From contig NHBW01000002.1 in the NCBI GenBank assembly GCA_002172915.1, forward strand, positions 12,777 through 76,776: a DNA stretch of 64,000 bases. The letters run 5' to 3'. The number at the start of each line of letters is the position of its first letter. Position 1 is the first letter of the stretch. Both the position numbers and the translations under genes were made by a program. A model generated the notes under the pieces. The model searched no databases and was not told where the DNA came from. It worked only from the letters and a program-made list of their open reading frames with translations. Below are positions 48,322 through 58,902 of this stretch, piece after piece. Source of the DNA: Hyphomonas sp. TMED17 (GTDB taxonomy: Bacteria > Pseudomonadota > Alphaproteobacteria > Caulobacterales > Hyphomonadaceae).

Positions 48322-50010
48322 ATGCGTTTAGCCGTTATACTCTTGTTCGCCAGCCTGATCGCGAGCTGCGGCGGTGGGCATGACAATACCACATCGACAG
48401 CAGTTTATTCGTTCGAGCAGCCGGTTCGGGTCTATACCGCTCGTAAAGTCTATACCGGAAATCCCGAAGAACCGTTGGCGAGCGGCATTGTTGTCGGTGA
48501 GGATGGCCGGATTCTGGCGATATTGCCGGTTGATTTCTCAGGCGAGATATTTTCCGCAAGCGCGACACCCGAAGTGATCAGCCGTCCCGACAGTTATATG
48601 TATCCGGGCTTTGTTGATGGCCATATTCATTTTCTTGGGATCGGCGCCCGCGCTTTGCAGCTCGATTTTACCGGAACCTCTTCGATTGAGGAATTACAAC
48701 GTCGGCTTGCCGCAGAAATTGCGAATACGCCGCCCGGTGCCGTGATCTATGGCGGCGGCTGGATTGAGACCGGCTGGCCTGAAGGCCGGATGCCAATGGC
48801 GTCTGATCTGGACCTGGTTGCGCCGAACAATCCTGTAATACTTGAGCGCACTGCCGGACATTCGGTCGTTGTCAATTCCATGGCGCTAGAGCTTGCCGGT
48901 ATCGATGCCGGCACCGTCGTGCCGAGTGGCGGGGCGATTGAACGGACTGCAAGCGGGACGCCGAATGGTCTGCTCGTCGATAATGCGATGCGACTGGTCG
49001 CCGAATTGGTTACAAAACCTTCCGAGCAAACCTTAATCGCCAATTACACCGCAGCGGCGGATTTGTATATTTCGCGTGGCTGGACCGGAGCCCACAGCAT
49101 GAGTTTTGATCCGGCACATGCAGAATTATTGCAGCAGCTAAGTCTCGCCGGCGAATTGCCGCTGCGACTGCATAATGCGGTGAATCTAGACGGTTACGAG
49201 ATTGCGAGGGACCGCGCTTTCGAAACGCCGACGATCACCAACCGGGTGGTTAAAATAAGCATGGATGGTGCGTTGGGGTCGCGCGGCGCGCTATTGTCAA
49301 AGCCTTATGCCGATCGGCCCGATATAGTTGGCCTGTCTTTGTTTGAACCTGAGCAGCTGGCGGCTTTGATGGCCCGGGCCAGCGAAGACGGGGTGCAACT
49401 GGCAATGCATGCGATCGGCGATCTGGCCAATCATCGCATTCTTGATGCTTTCGAAGGCGGCGGATACGGCAGCGAGCTGCGCTGGCGGATAGAGCATGCG
49501 CAAATTCTCAAACCTGATGATATCCAGCGCATTGCTGACAATGGGTTGATTGCATCGATGCAGACATCCCATGCGATCGGCGATTATAAATTCGCCTTTG
49601 AGCGGTTACGTGCCGAGGATCTTAAGGGTGCATATGCTTGGAACAGTCTTCTCGCGGCTGGCGCGGTTGTGGTCGGAGGGTCCGACGCGCCGGTCGAGCT
49701 TGGATCGCCATTGGTTGAGTTTTACGCCGCTGTCGCCCGTAAGGACCTTGAGGGCTATTCAACCCCGGCCTGGGCGCCTCAGGAACGCATCAGTCGCGAG
49801 CAGGCTCTGAGCCTCTTCACGGCTGCGCCGGCTTATGCCGCCTTTATGGAGAATGATCTCGGGACACTGGACGTCGGCAAAATTGCCGACCTCACCGTAT
49901 TTGATCGCGATATTATGACGGTGCCCGAGCAAGAAATTCTTGATGCCGCGATTGTCCTGACTGTGGTAAACGGTGAAATTGTTCACCAATCTTCCGTTGG
50001 GTCCCACTAG
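48322..50010 (+). CDS. Amidohydrolase family lipoprotein (YtcJ-like)
   Basis: This metal-dependent hydrolase of the amidohydrolase superfamily has 562 residues. A signal peptide ends in the lipobox LIASC, so it is probably anchored to a membrane. The metal site is DGHIHFLG; WRIEHAQIL holds another metal-site His and GGSDAPVE the active-site Asp. The start at 48322 has GGAGAG directly upstream; an ATG at 48310 is also in frame. Substrate unknown. It sits between rpmB and cobS where many relatives have no gene. Confidence 0.87.
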   Translation: MRLAVILLFASLIASCGGGHDNTTSTAVYSFEQPVRVYTARKVYTGNPEEPLASGIVVGEDGRILAILPVDFSGEIFSASATPEVISRPDSYMYPGFVDGHIHFLGIGARALQLDFTGTSSIEELQRRLAAEIANTPPGAVIYGGGWIETGWPEGRMPMASDLDLVAPNNPVILERTAGHSVVVNSMALELAGIDAGTVVPSGGAIERTASGTPNGLLVDNAMRLVAELVTKPSEQTLIANYTAAADLYISRGWTGAHSMSFDPAHAELLQQLSLAGELPLRLHNAVNLDGYEIARDRAFETPTITNRVVKISMDGALGSRGALLSKPYADRPDIVGLSLFEPEQLAALMARASEDGVQLAMHAIGDLANHRILDAFEGGGYGSELRWRIEHAQILKPDDIQRIADNGLIASMQTSHAIGDYKFAFERLRAEDLKGAYAWNSLLAAGAVVVGGSDAPVELGSPLVEFYAAVARKDLEGYSTPAWAPQERISREQALSLFTAAPAYAAFMENDLGTLDVGKIADLTVFDRDIMTVPEQEILDAAIVLTVVNGEIVHQSSVGSH

Positions 50011-50071
50011 GCGTCAGCCCTGAGCGTGCTAGATACGTTATAAACAATCTCCCGAATAGAGACCTACTGAA

Positions 50072-51055
50072 ATGACCGTGATGAGCGATACCGATGCCCT
50101 ACAGGGCGTCAAACCCAGTTTGCCGATTAACGTGCGTGATGTGTTCGGAATCGACACAGACATCGTGGTGCATGGCTTTGAAGAGCGCAGTGACTATGTT
50201 CCGGCGCTTGACGAAAGTTACCGGTTCGATCCGCAGACGACTCTGGCTCTGCTGGCGGGTTTCGAGCATAATCGGCGGGTGATGGTTCAGGGCTATCATG
50301 GCACGGGTAAGTCGACCCATATTGAGCAAGTTGCAGCGCGCCTGAACTGGCCGATGATCCGGGTCAACCTCGATAGCCATGTCAGCCGGATCGACATGGT
50401 CGGGAAAGATGCCATCGTCTTGCGGGAAGGCAAACAGATCACCGAATTTCGCGAAGGGATCCTGCCATGGGCCCTGCAACGCCCCGTGGCGATTACGTTT
50501 GACGAATATGATGCTGGCCGCCCGGATGTCATGTTTGTGATTCAGAGGATTCTCGAGGCCAGCGGCAAGCTGACTTTGCTTGATCAGAACCGTGTAATTT
50601 CGCCGAACCCATATTTCCGGCTGTTTTCTACCACCAACACCGTCGGTCTGGGAGACACGACCGGCCTTTACCATGGCACGCAGCAGTTGAACCAGGGTCA
50701 GATGGACCGGTGGAGCATTGTGACGACGCTCAATTATCTCGAGCATGATGCCGAGGTTGAAATTGTCTCGACAAAGCAGACCGGGGTCGATCGCGAGACG
50801 CTGTCGAAAATGGTGCGTCTGGCCGATTTAACCCGAAACGGCTTTATGAACGGCGATTTGTCAACGGTCATGAGCCCGCGGACTGTTATCACCTGGGCTG
50901 AGAATTTCGCGATTTTCAAAGATCTCGGGCATGCCTTCCGGATGACGTTCCTGAACAAGTGCGACGAGCTTGAGCGGCCGCTGGTTGCCGAAATGTATCA
51001 GCGTTGTTTTGCTGAAGAACTTCCCGAAAGTGCCTTGCGCGTGAAAGTGGCCTAA
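50072..51055 (+). CDS. cobS: Cobaltochelatase subunit CobS
   Basis: CobS is the AAA ATPase of the aerobic cobaltochelatase, which with CobT and CobN inserts cobalt into hydrogenobyrinic acid diamide. The 327 residues show Walker [10 protein letters not shown] (about 74-82), Walker B AITFDEYD and sensor segment FSTTNT. The cobT start lies seven bases downstream. CobN is not in the window. Confidence 0.94.
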   Translation: MTVMSDTDALQGVKPSLPINVRDVFGIDTDIVVHGFEERSDYVPALDESYRFDPQTTLALLAGFEHNRRVMVQGYHGTGKSTHIEQVAARLNWPMIRVNLDSHVSRIDMVGKDAIVLREGKQITEFREGILPWALQRPVAITFDEYDAGRPDVMFVIQRILEASGKLTLLDQNRVISPNPYFRLFSTTNTVGLGDTTGLYHGTQQLNQGQMDRWSIVTTLNYLEHDAEVEIVSTKQTGVDRETLSKMVRLADLTRNGFMNGDLSTVMSPRTVITWAENFAIFKDLGHAFRMTFLNKCDELERPLVAEMYQRCFAEELPESALRVKVA

Positions 51056-51062
51056 GGGCGTT

Positions 51063-53048
51063 ATGTCCAATACTGACGACTCCGCATACGAATTGTTCAA
51101 GCAGGCGCTAAGTGCTGCGGCGAAAGCCATTAGTGCAGAGCGTGACATAGAGGTTTCGTTTGGGGGTGACGTCGCGCGATCTGATGTCAAACGGATTTCG
51201 TTACCGGCGCCGCCGCGCGAATTATCGCCGGCTCTGGCAGCACGAGCGCGCGGTGAAGCCGATGCTGTGGCACTCCGTCTGGCGCACCATAATCCCGAGC
51301 AGCACGCAACATTCCGTCCGCAAAGCGATGTCGGCCGGCAGGTGTATGAAGCAGCAGAACGAGCGCGGATCGAATCGATTGGTGCACGAGCCATGCAGGG
51401 GACTGCTGACAATCTCGATGCCGCCTTGGCGGCGCGTTGCGTGAAAGCTGGCTATAACCGAATGGAGGACCGTCAGGATGCGCCTCTGGCACCGGCGGTC
51501 GAATTTCTGTTAAGGGAGCGGCTGACAGGTCGTCCATTACCAGCTGAGGCCGAAGGTATCGCGGCGCTCTGGCGGGACGAAATTCAGGCGCGCGGTGCCC
51601 GCGTGCTCGATCAGCTTTCCGGTCAATTGCATGACCAGGCCAGTTTTGCCCGTACGGTGCAGAAGTTAATTCGCGATCTGACAGCCGGTGACGAGCATGG
51701 TGAAGATGATCACAATGATGATGATCAGGAACAGAGCTCGCAGGAGGAAGAGCAACAAGGCTCAAATGAGGATGGCGAAGGCAGTGATGAAGCCGAAGGC
51801 GCCTCTATGGAGCAAATTGAGGCTGGCGAATCCGAAGATGTTGAGGGTGAGGAGACAAATGTCTCGATTGATGCCGATGTCGATATGCAGGCAGATGAAG
51901 ATGCCGATGAAGACGAGGACGGATCAACGCCACTGCGGCCGAATTATACCGATGGCGACCAGCGTGCAGAATTTGTTTACCGGGCCTTTACAACAGCCAA
52001 TGACGAGGTCGCCGACGCTGCTGACCTTTGCGATCCTGAAGAGCTAGCCCGGCTACGATCCTATCTTGATCACCAGCTGGAAAGTCTGCAGGGCGCCGTG
52101 TCCAAGCTCGCCAATAAGCTGCAAAGGCGGCTGATGGCGCAGCAGAACCGGTCCTGGTCCTTTGATCTCGAAGAAGGCGTTCTGGATACCGCACGACTGA
52201 CCCGCGTTATTACCGACCCGACATCACCATTGTCTTTCAAGCAGGAGGATGACAGCAATTTCAGAGATACGGTTGTAACTCTGCTGCTCGATAATTCGGG
52301 ATCGATGCGCGGACGTCCGATTATGGTTGCGGCGCTTTGTGCCGACATTCTGGCGCGGACGCTCGAACGTTGCGGGGTCAAGGTCGAGATACTTGGTTTC
52401 ACGACAAAGGCCTGGAAAGGCGGACTTAGCCGCGAAGACTGGATTAAGGCCGACAAGCCCGCCGGACCGGGCAGACTGAATGATTTGCGTCATATCATTT
52501 ATAAGGCGGCGGACTCGCCATGGCGACGGGTACGTAAGAATCTTGGTCTGATGATGCGGGAAGGATTGCTGAAAGAGAACATTGACGGCGAAGCGCTGTT
52601 GTGGGCCCACGATCGGTTGCTTGCACGGCCGGAAGCACGCCGGATTATGATGGTTATCTCGGATGGCGCGCCGGTGGATGATTCAACGCTGTCCGTGAAT
52701 GTCGGAAACTATCTTGAGCGTCATCTCAGGCAGGTGATTTCGGAAATTGAAACCCGTAGCCCTGTTGAGCTCATCGCGATTGGGATCGGGCATGATGTGA
52801 CGCGATACTATAAGCGCGCGGTTACAATTATCGATGCCGAGCAATTGGGTGGTGCGATAACCGAACAATTGGCCAGCTTGTTTGATGAAAATGGCGAAGC
52901 GCCGCATCCGGAGGCCATGGCGGTGCCGCCATTGAGAACTCATCCGGGGCGACCTGCGGCGGCCGTATCAGGCGCAGGCTCGGGGGCGCCCCGCTATGGC
53001 GCCAGCAAAGTCGCATCCGGGCGGGATGTGAAGCGCACAACGATGTGA
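51063..53048 (+). CDS. cobT: Cobaltochelatase subunit CobT
   Basis: CobT partners CobS as the VWA-type ring subunit of cobaltochelatase. The 661 residues have a helical N-terminal region (1-205), a very acidic low-complexity linker (about 210-300, rich in Asp, Glu and Gln) and a C-terminal VWA domain. The metal-site motif is LLLDNSGSM, with Asp410. The linker is normal for this family. The following gene overlaps it by four bases or begins 17 bases after its stop, depending on its start. Confidence 0.94.
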   Translation: MSNTDDSAYELFKQALSAAAKAISAERDIEVSFGGDVARSDVKRISLPAPPRELSPALAARARGEADAVALRLAHHNPEQHATFRPQSDVGRQVYEAAERARIESIGARAMQGTADNLDAALAARCVKAGYNRMEDRQDAPLAPAVEFLLRERLTGRPLPAEAEGIAALWRDEIQARGARVLDQLSGQLHDQASFARTVQKLIRDLTAGDEHGEDDHNDDDQEQSSQEEEQQGSNEDGEGSDEAEGASMEQIEAGESEDVEGEETNVSIDADVDMQADEDADEDEDGSTPLRPNYTDGDQRAEFVYRAFTTANDEVADAADLCDPEELARLRSYLDHQLESLQGAVSKLANKLQRRLMAQQNRSWSFDLEEGVLDTARLTRVITDPTSPLSFKQEDDSNFRDTVVTLLLDNSGSMRGRPIMVAALCADILARTLERCGVKVEILGFTTKAWKGGLSREDWIKADKPAGPGRLNDLRHIIYKAADSPWRRVRKNLGLMMREGLLKENIDGEALLWAHDRLLARPEARRIMMVISDGAPVDDSTLSVNVGNYLERHLRQVISEIETRSPVELIAIGIGHDVTRYYKRAVTIIDAEQLGGAITEQLASLFDENGEAPHPEAMAVPPLRTHPGRPAAAVSGAGSGAPRYGASKVASGRDVKRTTM

Positions 53049-53065
53049 CAGAAAGGCGGTTTGCC

Positions 53066-54136
53066 GTGAGATATTATCTAGCAAGCCTTTGTGCCTTCTT
53101 GTCTTTTGCCTGCGTGGATCATTCCCTTGACGTCTCGGTCAGCGAGCCCATTTCCAGGGGCGACAGCGCGATGTCGGCCTGGTCGTTCGAACAGGTAAAA
53201 ATATCGATTCTAGACCGCTCATGTTCAGGTGTGACCGGAGAAAACATTGCCCGTGCTACGGCGTCGGTCGCGCTAGAGGTAACGCCCTTGGTCTGGCCGG
53301 CGAGTGGCTATGAAGGAGCTGATTTTTCGGGTCTGGAGCTTGCAGGCGTCTGGCAATTATCAAGCGGATCGGCTGATTTTGGCGCGTTTTCCGGCCTGGT
53401 AGAAACCGTTGAGGGGCATCTTTTATTGATAAGTGATACGGGAAGATGGCTGCAACTTGAACTCGATGAGACCCGCCGGACGCCGCTTGCATCAGCATTG
53501 TCGGGGCGGATGCGGGGCCATGACGGCCAAATTCTGGCGGGAAAAAAACAGGCCGATGCGGAAGGGCTCGCTGTCCGGGATGGTATTGCATTGGTAAGTT
53601 TTGAGCACGACCACCGAGTCTCGGCTTTCGCAATTGGGGCATGCGGCTTGGCCGCGCGCGAAGTGCCTTTGAGCCGGGTTGCAGATGAGCCGGTTACAGG
53701 TCTTGAAATGGCCCATAATGGCGGTGCCGAGGGTCTGTCGATCGCGGCAGATGGCAGCCTTTGGCTGGGGATTGAGACCCCGGGCGAGGGTGTTGCAGCT
53801 GTCGGACGGTTGTTGGCTGCTGGCCATCTTGACCAGGTTGACTGGCGCGCATTGCCGGCTGGTTATCGTTTAACTGGGCTGGATATGCGCGATGGACAGA
53901 CGGCGGCGGTCTTCCGTTTCTACCGTCCCGGTGTCGGGAATCGAATATTCTTTGCAGTTTACGGGTCCGGCGAGACTTTCGCATCCGGTCGTCTGGCGCC
54001 GCCTGCGCCTGTTGACAATCTCGAAGGCATTGCGTTTGGCAAGGCGCCCTCAGGTGGCGACCGTTTATGGCTTATTTCCGATGATAATATCAGCCGTCGG
54101 CAACGGACATTGCTATTCGCATTTGATCTGGAATGA
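53066..54136 (+). CDS. Esterase-like activity of phytase family protein
   Basis: This is a probably exported protein of about 356 residues. A hydrophobic N-terminus (YYLASLCAFLSFACV) looks like a signal peptide; the Cys there is a poor lipobox. The body is a beta-propeller-like fold matching the phytase esterase-like family (GLVETVEGHLLLISDTGRW, GGAEGLSIAADGSLWLGIE, NLEGIAFG). Two GTG starts compete: 53045, overlapping the cobT stop, and 53066, which has AAAGGCGG upstream and is preferred. The family commonly follows cobT in alphaproteobacteria. Function unproven. Confidence 0.82.
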   Translation: MRYYLASLCAFLSFACVDHSLDVSVSEPISRGDSAMSAWSFEQVKISILDRSCSGVTGENIARATASVALEVTPLVWPASGYEGADFSGLELAGVWQLSSGSADFGAFSGLVETVEGHLLLISDTGRWLQLELDETRRTPLASALSGRMRGHDGQILAGKKQADAEGLAVRDGIALVSFEHDHRVSAFAIGACGLAAREVPLSRVADEPVTGLEMAHNGGAEGLSIAADGSLWLGIETPGEGVAAVGRLLAAGHLDQVDWRALPAGYRLTGLDMRDGQTAAVFRFYRPGVGNRIFFAVYGSGETFASGRLAPPAPVDNLEGIAFGKAPSGGDRLWLISDDNISRRQRTLLFAFDLE

Positions 54137-54739
54137 TTATCGCGCAAGAATTGCATTGATGAGACCTACCGCCTCATATCGCGACCAGTCGGCCTCGCCT
54201 TCAAGCTTTGCCACTTTTACGCCGTTCTGACCAAAAATGATGGTTGTTGGAAAGCCGCCACTGGCGCCAGTGTCGTAAACAATGTCCCACCCTGCCGGTT
54301 CCGGCCTGATCGCATAAAAGTCCAGCACGCCTCCGGTTAGTTCGCGCAGGCGACGCGCAGCATAATCACGATCTTCGGGAGCGTCGACGCTGATCGCCAG
54401 AACTTTAACGTTCTGATCTTTTTTGGCCGTGTGCAAAGCGGCAAGTGATGGCATTTCCCGCTCGCAAGGCGCGCACCAAGTTGCCCAAAAATTAACCACC
54501 AGAACATTGCCGGAAAAGTCCTGATAAGTAACATTATTTCCCGCAAGGTCGGTGAAAACTGAGACCGGTGCAGGGTCGCCACGCTCCGATGTATCCAGAT
54601 TTTCTAAAGTCCCAGTTGCGAATTTAGCAATCGGGTCACTATTGCCCCCTTTTGACGAGGCGATAAACACCGCATAGAGAGCGGCAACAGTTATACCGGC
54701 GGACATCGTCATGATGGCGAGACGTATGAAGCGATCCAA
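54137..54739 (-). CDS. TlpA-type thioredoxin-like disulfide reductase
   Basis: This is a membrane-anchored periplasmic thiol-disulfide protein. One N-terminal membrane segment is followed by a thioredoxin domain with the redox motif WCAPC and the cis-Pro region GGFPTTIIF. The start is probably a TTG at 54739 with AGGGAG six bases upstream (200 residues). The open frame continues to 54808 but would overlap argH. Role likely in cytochrome or cysteine redox maturation. It is divergent from argH, an arrangement conserved in the class. Confidence 0.86.
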   Translation of the reverse strand: MDRFIRLAIMTMSAGITVAALYAVFIASSKGGNSDPIAKFATGTLENLDTSERGDPAPVSVFTDLAGNNVTYQDFSGNVLVVNFWATWCAPCEREMPSLAALHTAKKDQNVKVLAISVDAPEDRDYAARRLRELTGGVLDFYAIRPEPAGWDIVYDTGASGGFPTTIIFGQNGVKVAKLEGEADWSRYEAVGLINAILAR

Positions 54740-54778
54740 AGGTAGGCTCCCTGAGCAAAGATGTGAGGAGGTTATCAT

Positions 54779-56188
54779 ATGGTAGGCGAGACCAAGAATG
54801 GCCAGCAAATGTGGGGAGGACGCTTCGCCGCAGAGCCTTCCGAGATCATTCAGTCGATCAATTCCTCAATTGATACGGATCGGCGCATGGCGTTCGAGGA
54901 TATTCTGGGGTCACGCGCGCATGCCGATATGCTGGCTGAGCAGGGCATTATCTCCGAGACTGACAATCGTGCGATTCAGGATGGCCTCGATCAGGTGACT
55001 GAAGAAATTCGCGCCGGGACCTTCCCATTCCGCCGGTCGCTTGAAGATATTCACATGAATATCGAAGCGAGACTGGTCGAGCTGATCGGAGACCCGGCCA
55101 GCCGCCTGCATACGGCGCGGTCCAGAAATGATCAGGTGGTGACCGGATTCCGGTTATGGACGCGGCGTGCTTTGGACAGTGCAGCGAGCGGACTACGCCA
55201 ATTGCAGCGGGTTTTGGTCGAGGTCGCCGATCGTGAAAGCGATACAGTTATGCCGGGCTTTACCCATTTACAGGTCGCCCAGCCAATTACCCTTGGTCAT
55301 CACATGTTGGCCTATGTCGAAATGTTCGAACGCGATAGCGGCCGCTTGCTGGCAGCTGCATCGCGGTTGAATGAGAGTCCATTGGGCGCCTGTGCGCTGG
55401 CTGGCACAGGATTTCCGATAGACCGGGACGCGACGTCGGAAGCGCTCGGCTTCGACCGACCTATGGCAAATTCACTTGATGCGGTGTCGGCCCGGGATTT
55501 TGCACTTGAATCGCTGGCCGGCTTGTCGATTTGTCTGACGCATTTGTCACGTCTGGCGGAAGAGATCGTATTATGGTCAAGCGCGCAATTTGGCTTTGTG
55601 CAACTTACCGATGCGTGGTCGACCGGGTCATCGATTATGCCACAAAAGCGTAATCCTGACGCTGCCGAACTGATCCGCGCCAAAGCGAGTCTGGTCACAT
55701 CGCAGTTTATCGCCTTGCAAGGCAGTATGAAAGCGTTGCCGCTGGCATATGCCAAGGATCTGCAGGAAGATAAGCGATTGACTTTTGAGGCTTTCGATAC
55801 GTTCGAACTGTGCGTCAAAGCGACTTCGGGCATGGTCGAGACCATGGCCTTTGATCGCGACGTTCTGCGGCGCTCGGCGGCAGCTGGATTTTCGACAGCA
55901 ACGGATTTGGCAGACTATCTGGTTCGGGAATTGGATATGCCCTTTAGAGAAGCACATCATGTGACCGGGCGTTTGGTAGCATTGGCCGAAGCTGGTGGAC
56001 ATGACCTGCCGGATCTGAGTGTCGAGCAGATGCAATCAGTCGAACCGCGTTTAACTGAGGATGTGTTCTCGGTGTTGACGGTCGAGGCCTCGGTGCGTTC
56101 GCGTCAAAGTTTCGGTGGCACCTCGCCGCTGCGTGTGGTTGAACAGATAGAGCAATGGAAAATTCGACTCAATATGGTGCCAAAATGA
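54779..56188 (+). CDS. argH: Argininosuccinate lyase
   Basis: ArgH splits argininosuccinate to arginine and fumarate, the last arginine biosynthesis step. The 469 residues contain the superfamily signature [12 protein letters not shown], the TARSRNDQV segment and the catalytic-His region [12 protein letters not shown] strong GAGGAGG site lies seven bases before the ATG. It overlaps lptM by four bases (ATGA), so the two are translationally coupled. Confidence 0.97.
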   Translation: MVGETKNGQQMWGGRFAAEPSEIIQSINSSIDTDRRMAFEDILGSRAHADMLAEQGIISETDNRAIQDGLDQVTEEIRAGTFPFRRSLEDIHMNIEARLVELIGDPASRLHTARSRNDQVVTGFRLWTRRALDSAASGLRQLQRVLVEVADRESDTVMPGFTHLQVAQPITLGHHMLAYVEMFERDSGRLLAAASRLNESPLGACALAGTGFPIDRDATSEALGFDRPMANSLDAVSARDFALESLAGLSICLTHLSRLAEEIVLWSSAQFGFVQLTDAWSTGSSIMPQKRNPDAAELIRAKASLVTSQFIALQGSMKALPLAYAKDLQEDKRLTFEAFDTFELCVKATSGMVETMAFDRDVLRRSAAAGFSTATDLADYLVRELDMPFREAHHVTGRLVALAEAGGHDLPDLSVEQMQSVEPRLTEDVFSVLTVEASVRSRQSFGGTSPLRVVEQIEQWKIRLNMVPK

Positions 56189-56460
56189 CGAAGATACTAT
56201 TTAAGGCTTTCCTGTTTTCATCCGGTCTTGCTGCCCTGTCAGGCTGCGGTCTGAGAGGAGAGCTTGAACGTCCGCCGCCAATATTTTCTGCGCCGTTAAC
56301 CGAAGAGGCGAGTGTGCCGGTTGATCTGGCGGTTGCGTTCTCGGTTGCAAGTGTTGACCAGAATAAGATTTATTTGAACTCTCTTGGTGGCGAAATACCC
56401 AAACCAGCACCCGGGCAGGATGTCTTCGAGGAGAGCATGGACAGTTTCGGCCCAAGTTGA
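56185..56460 (+). CDS. lptM: LptM-type lipoprotein
   Basis: LptM (YifL) is a short outer-membrane lipoprotein that aids maturation of the LPS translocon LptD. The 91-residue precursor has a signal peptide with the lipobox ALSGC followed by [11 protein letters not shown], the hallmark C-G-x-x-G...PP context. It starts at the ATGA overlap with argH and precedes lysA, the same order as in many proteobacteria. The C-terminal part (after residue 40) is variable and without assigned function. Confidence 0.85.
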   Translation: MTKILFKAFLFSSGLAALSGCGLRGELERPPPIFSAPLTEEASVPVDLAVAFSVASVDQNKIYLNSLGGEIPKPAPGQDVFEESMDSFGPS

Positions 56461-56474
56461 TCGAGTTATAAAAT

Positions 56475-57740
56475 ATGCATCACTTTAATTATCGAGACGG
56501 CCAGCTTTATTGCGAGGGGGTCGATCTGCAGGCTGTTGCCGAGGCTGTGGGTACGCCGTTTTATGCCTATTCGTCGGCGACGCTATGCCGGCATGCAAAT
56601 GTTATTGCCGATGCGTTTGTCGGCATGGATTGCCTGATCGCCTTTTCAGTGAAGGCGAACGGTAATCTGGCGGTACTGAAAACACTGGCCAGTCAGGGCT
56701 GCGGGGCTGATGTTGTAAGTGGTGGCGAGCTGGAGCGCGCGTTGCGGGCTGGCATTCCGGCCGATCGTATTGTGTTTTCCGGTGTCGGCAAAACCCGCGA
56801 CGAGATGGCGTTGGCACTGAATGTCGGCATTCACCAATTTAATGTCGAGAGTGCTGCCGAACTAGCTGCATTGTCGGCGGTCGGCGCGGAGCTGGACCGG
56901 GTTGCGCCGGTGGCTTTGCGCGTAAATCCCGATGTCGCTGCGGGCGGCCATCCAAATATTTCGACTGGGAAGTCAGGCGATAAATTTGGTGTGCCTTGGT
57001 CTGACGCGGCTGGTCTCTATGAGGCAATGCGGTCGATGCCAGGGGTCGAAGCAGTTGGCGTCGATGTGCATATCGGATCACAGATTGATGCGTTAGGACC
57101 GATGAAGCTGGCATTTGAAAAAGTTGTCGGTATGGTCCGTGATCTGGAGGCGCAGGGACACAAGCTAAGCCGCATCGATCTGGGTGGGGGACTTGGCATC
57201 CCGTATAAGGATGGTGATGCACCGGCGTCGCCGAAAGCCTATGCCGATATGATCAGGTCGGTAACGGATGGCCTCGGACTACAAGTTATTCTGGAACCGG
57301 GGCGGGTGATTGCCGGGAATGCCGGAATACTGGTGTCTGAAGTTTTATACGAAAAGCCGGCGCCAGACCGGACATTTTTGATTGTCGATGCGGGGATGAA
57401 TGATTTGATGCGGCCGGCTCTGTATCAGGCCCATCACGATATTATGCCATTGCAGCAAGTATCGGAAGATATGCCGCGCCTGACATATGATGTCGTCGGA
57501 CCGATATGTGAGTCGACGGATAAATTTTCGACGAAAGCAGAACTCCCGCAGCTTGGTTCCGGTCAGAAAATCGCGATTATGTCGGCCGGTGCCTATGGGG
57601 CGGTTCTGGCCAATCAGTATAATGCCCGGCCGCTGGTTCCGGAGGTCCTGATCAAAGATGATGAGTTCGACGTGATAAGACGGCGACCAAGCTTTGAAGA
57701 AATGGTAATGCTGGAAGAAATGCCGGACTGGCTCGACTAG
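56475..57740 (+). CDS. lysA: Diaminopimelate decarboxylase
   Basis: LysA makes lysine from meso-diaminopimelate using PLP. The 421 residues show the PLP Lys60 in FSVKAN, the HIGSQ motif, the phosphate-binding LGGGLGIPY and the active-site Cys in GPICESTD. It follows lptM after 14 bases. Downstream no DUF4175-type gene follows, unlike in many alphaproteobacteria. Confidence 0.97.
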   Translation: MHHFNYRDGQLYCEGVDLQAVAEAVGTPFYAYSSATLCRHANVIADAFVGMDCLIAFSVKANGNLAVLKTLASQGCGADVVSGGELERALRAGIPADRIVFSGVGKTRDEMALALNVGIHQFNVESAAELAALSAVGAELDRVAPVALRVNPDVAAGGHPNISTGKSGDKFGVPWSDAAGLYEAMRSMPGVEAVGVDVHIGSQIDALGPMKLAFEKVVGMVRDLEAQGHKLSRIDLGGGLGIPYKDGDAPASPKAYADMIRSVTDGLGLQVILEPGRVIAGNAGILVSEVLYEKPAPDRTFLIVDAGMNDLMRPALYQAHHDIMPLQQVSEDMPRLTYDVVGPICESTDKFSTKAELPQLGSGQKIAIMSAGAYGAVLANQYNARPLVPEVLIKDDEFDVIRRRPSFEEMVMLEEMPDWLD

Positions 57741-57918
57741 CTGGTGATAAGCCAATTGGCTGCCGACCGCACCAGCCGGGCTAACCTTTGAGCTGACAGG
57801 ACCAGCGGGTTGGGCCGGGGTAGGAGGCAATTGGTATTTATTGGTGGCACTTTCAGCAGTTTGAGAGTGGCTGCCGGGACGCAAGCCTCGCCGGCCGGCA
57901 GTCCCGACCACGGCGTCA

Positions 57919-58809
57919 TTAGTCCGTGCTGTCAGAGGCTAGCGGTTTGACAAATTTCATTGTCATTCGATCACTTTCGCCAATTGCCAGATATTGGGCC
58001 GGATCAAAACCGTCCGGCGTGTTACCGTCTCGATCCGAACTGCGCGAGACCGGTGGTAGTGTCCAGACCCCGAATGGATGGTCGGCGGTGTCGTCCGGAT
58101 TCGCGTTTATTTCGCTTTCTCCTGCAGCTTCGAAACCGGCAGCTGCGGCAAGGCTTCTTACGAAATCCTCATGGACATAGCCTGATGTCGCTCGCGGATT
58201 CTGTTCTTCGCTGGAAGGCAGCCGGTGTTCGACAATGCCTAGAACGCCGCCCGGGCGCAAAGCCGCATAGGCATCATCAAAGAATTTTGCGGCATAGTCC
58301 CCGGCCATCCAATTGTGCAGATTGCGGAAGGTCAGAACCGCATCGACGCTGTTTGGCTCGGCCAGCATGTCGGTTGTCGCCGAGAATGTTGATAGTGATA
58401 CGATTCCAGTCAGGCTGGCTGAGCTGTCATAGTGCGCCATATAGTCGGAGATGACTTTTCCAAGCCGGTCGCGCTGCTCACCTTCGAGATTTTCGACATC
58501 CCAATGAGCTGCAATCAGCTGGCCGTTTCCAGTCGCGAGATATGGTACAAGAATGTTACTATACCAGCCGCCACCGGGCCATATTTCGACCACTGTGTCC
58601 GATGGCTGGATTTCGAAGAAATTGAGTGTCTCGACCGGATGTCGCCAAACATCCCGGCTTTTTTCCTCATCTGTCCGGAATTCCGAGGCAACCGCGTCTT
58701 CAATCGTTGCTGCCGACCAGTCGACTGCCGGTGACGCTTTGTCCTCAGCCGCAGAGCAGGCCGTGATAAAAATCAGGCTAGCTGAGATTGCTTTGAAGAA
58801 TAAGGTCAT
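57919..58809 (-). CDS. Exported class I methyltransferase-like lipoprotein (COG4798 type)
   Basis: This 296-residue protein combines a lipoprotein signal peptide (lipobox FITAC) with a methyltransferase fold. The nucleotide-binding motif reads VVEIWPGGGWYSNIL, and VLTFRNLHNWM is a further conserved block. This combination is the hallmark of the COG4798 family of predicted methyltransferases. SAM is not expected outside the cytoplasm, so the reaction is doubtful. The start has AAGGAG at a good distance. The gene is divergent from hsp20. Confidence 0.8.
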   Translation of the reverse strand: MTLFFKAISASLIFITACSAAEDKASPAVDWSAATIEDAVASEFRTDEEKSRDVWRHPVETLNFFEIQPSDTVVEIWPGGGWYSNILVPYLATGNGQLIAAHWDVENLEGEQRDRLGKVISDYMAHYDSSASLTGIVSLSTFSATTDMLAEPNSVDAVLTFRNLHNWMAGDYAAKFFDDAYAALRPGGVLGIVEHRLPSSEEQNPRATSGYVHEDFVRSLAAAAGFEAAGESEINANPDDTADHPFGVWTLPPVSRSSDRDGNTPDGFDPAQYLAIGESDRMTMKFVKPLASDSTD

Positions 58810-58828
58810 AATGTCTCCTTATGAAGAT

Positions 58829-58858
58829 CTTGAATCCGGGCCATGCACACCACACATA
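58829..58858 (+). promoter_or_regulatory. Candidate heat-shock (RpoH) promoter of hsp20
   Basis: CTTGAA (58829-58834) and CACATA (58853-58858) are separated by 18 bases, close to the alphaproteobacterial sigma-32 pattern with CTTG at -35. A start near 58866 would give a leader of about 130 bases, consistent with a thermosensor in the leader. Confidence 0.5.
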
Positions 58859-58902
58859 AACTTATTGCTTCGCTGCCTAGCAGGTCGCCAAATAGAAATC
58901 CA

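Noticed and set aside
57871-57901. CTGCCGG...CCGGCAG inverted repeat between lysA and the methyltransferase gene
   Set aside because: The arms are perfect but the 17-base loop and lack of a T tract make a terminator call unsafe.
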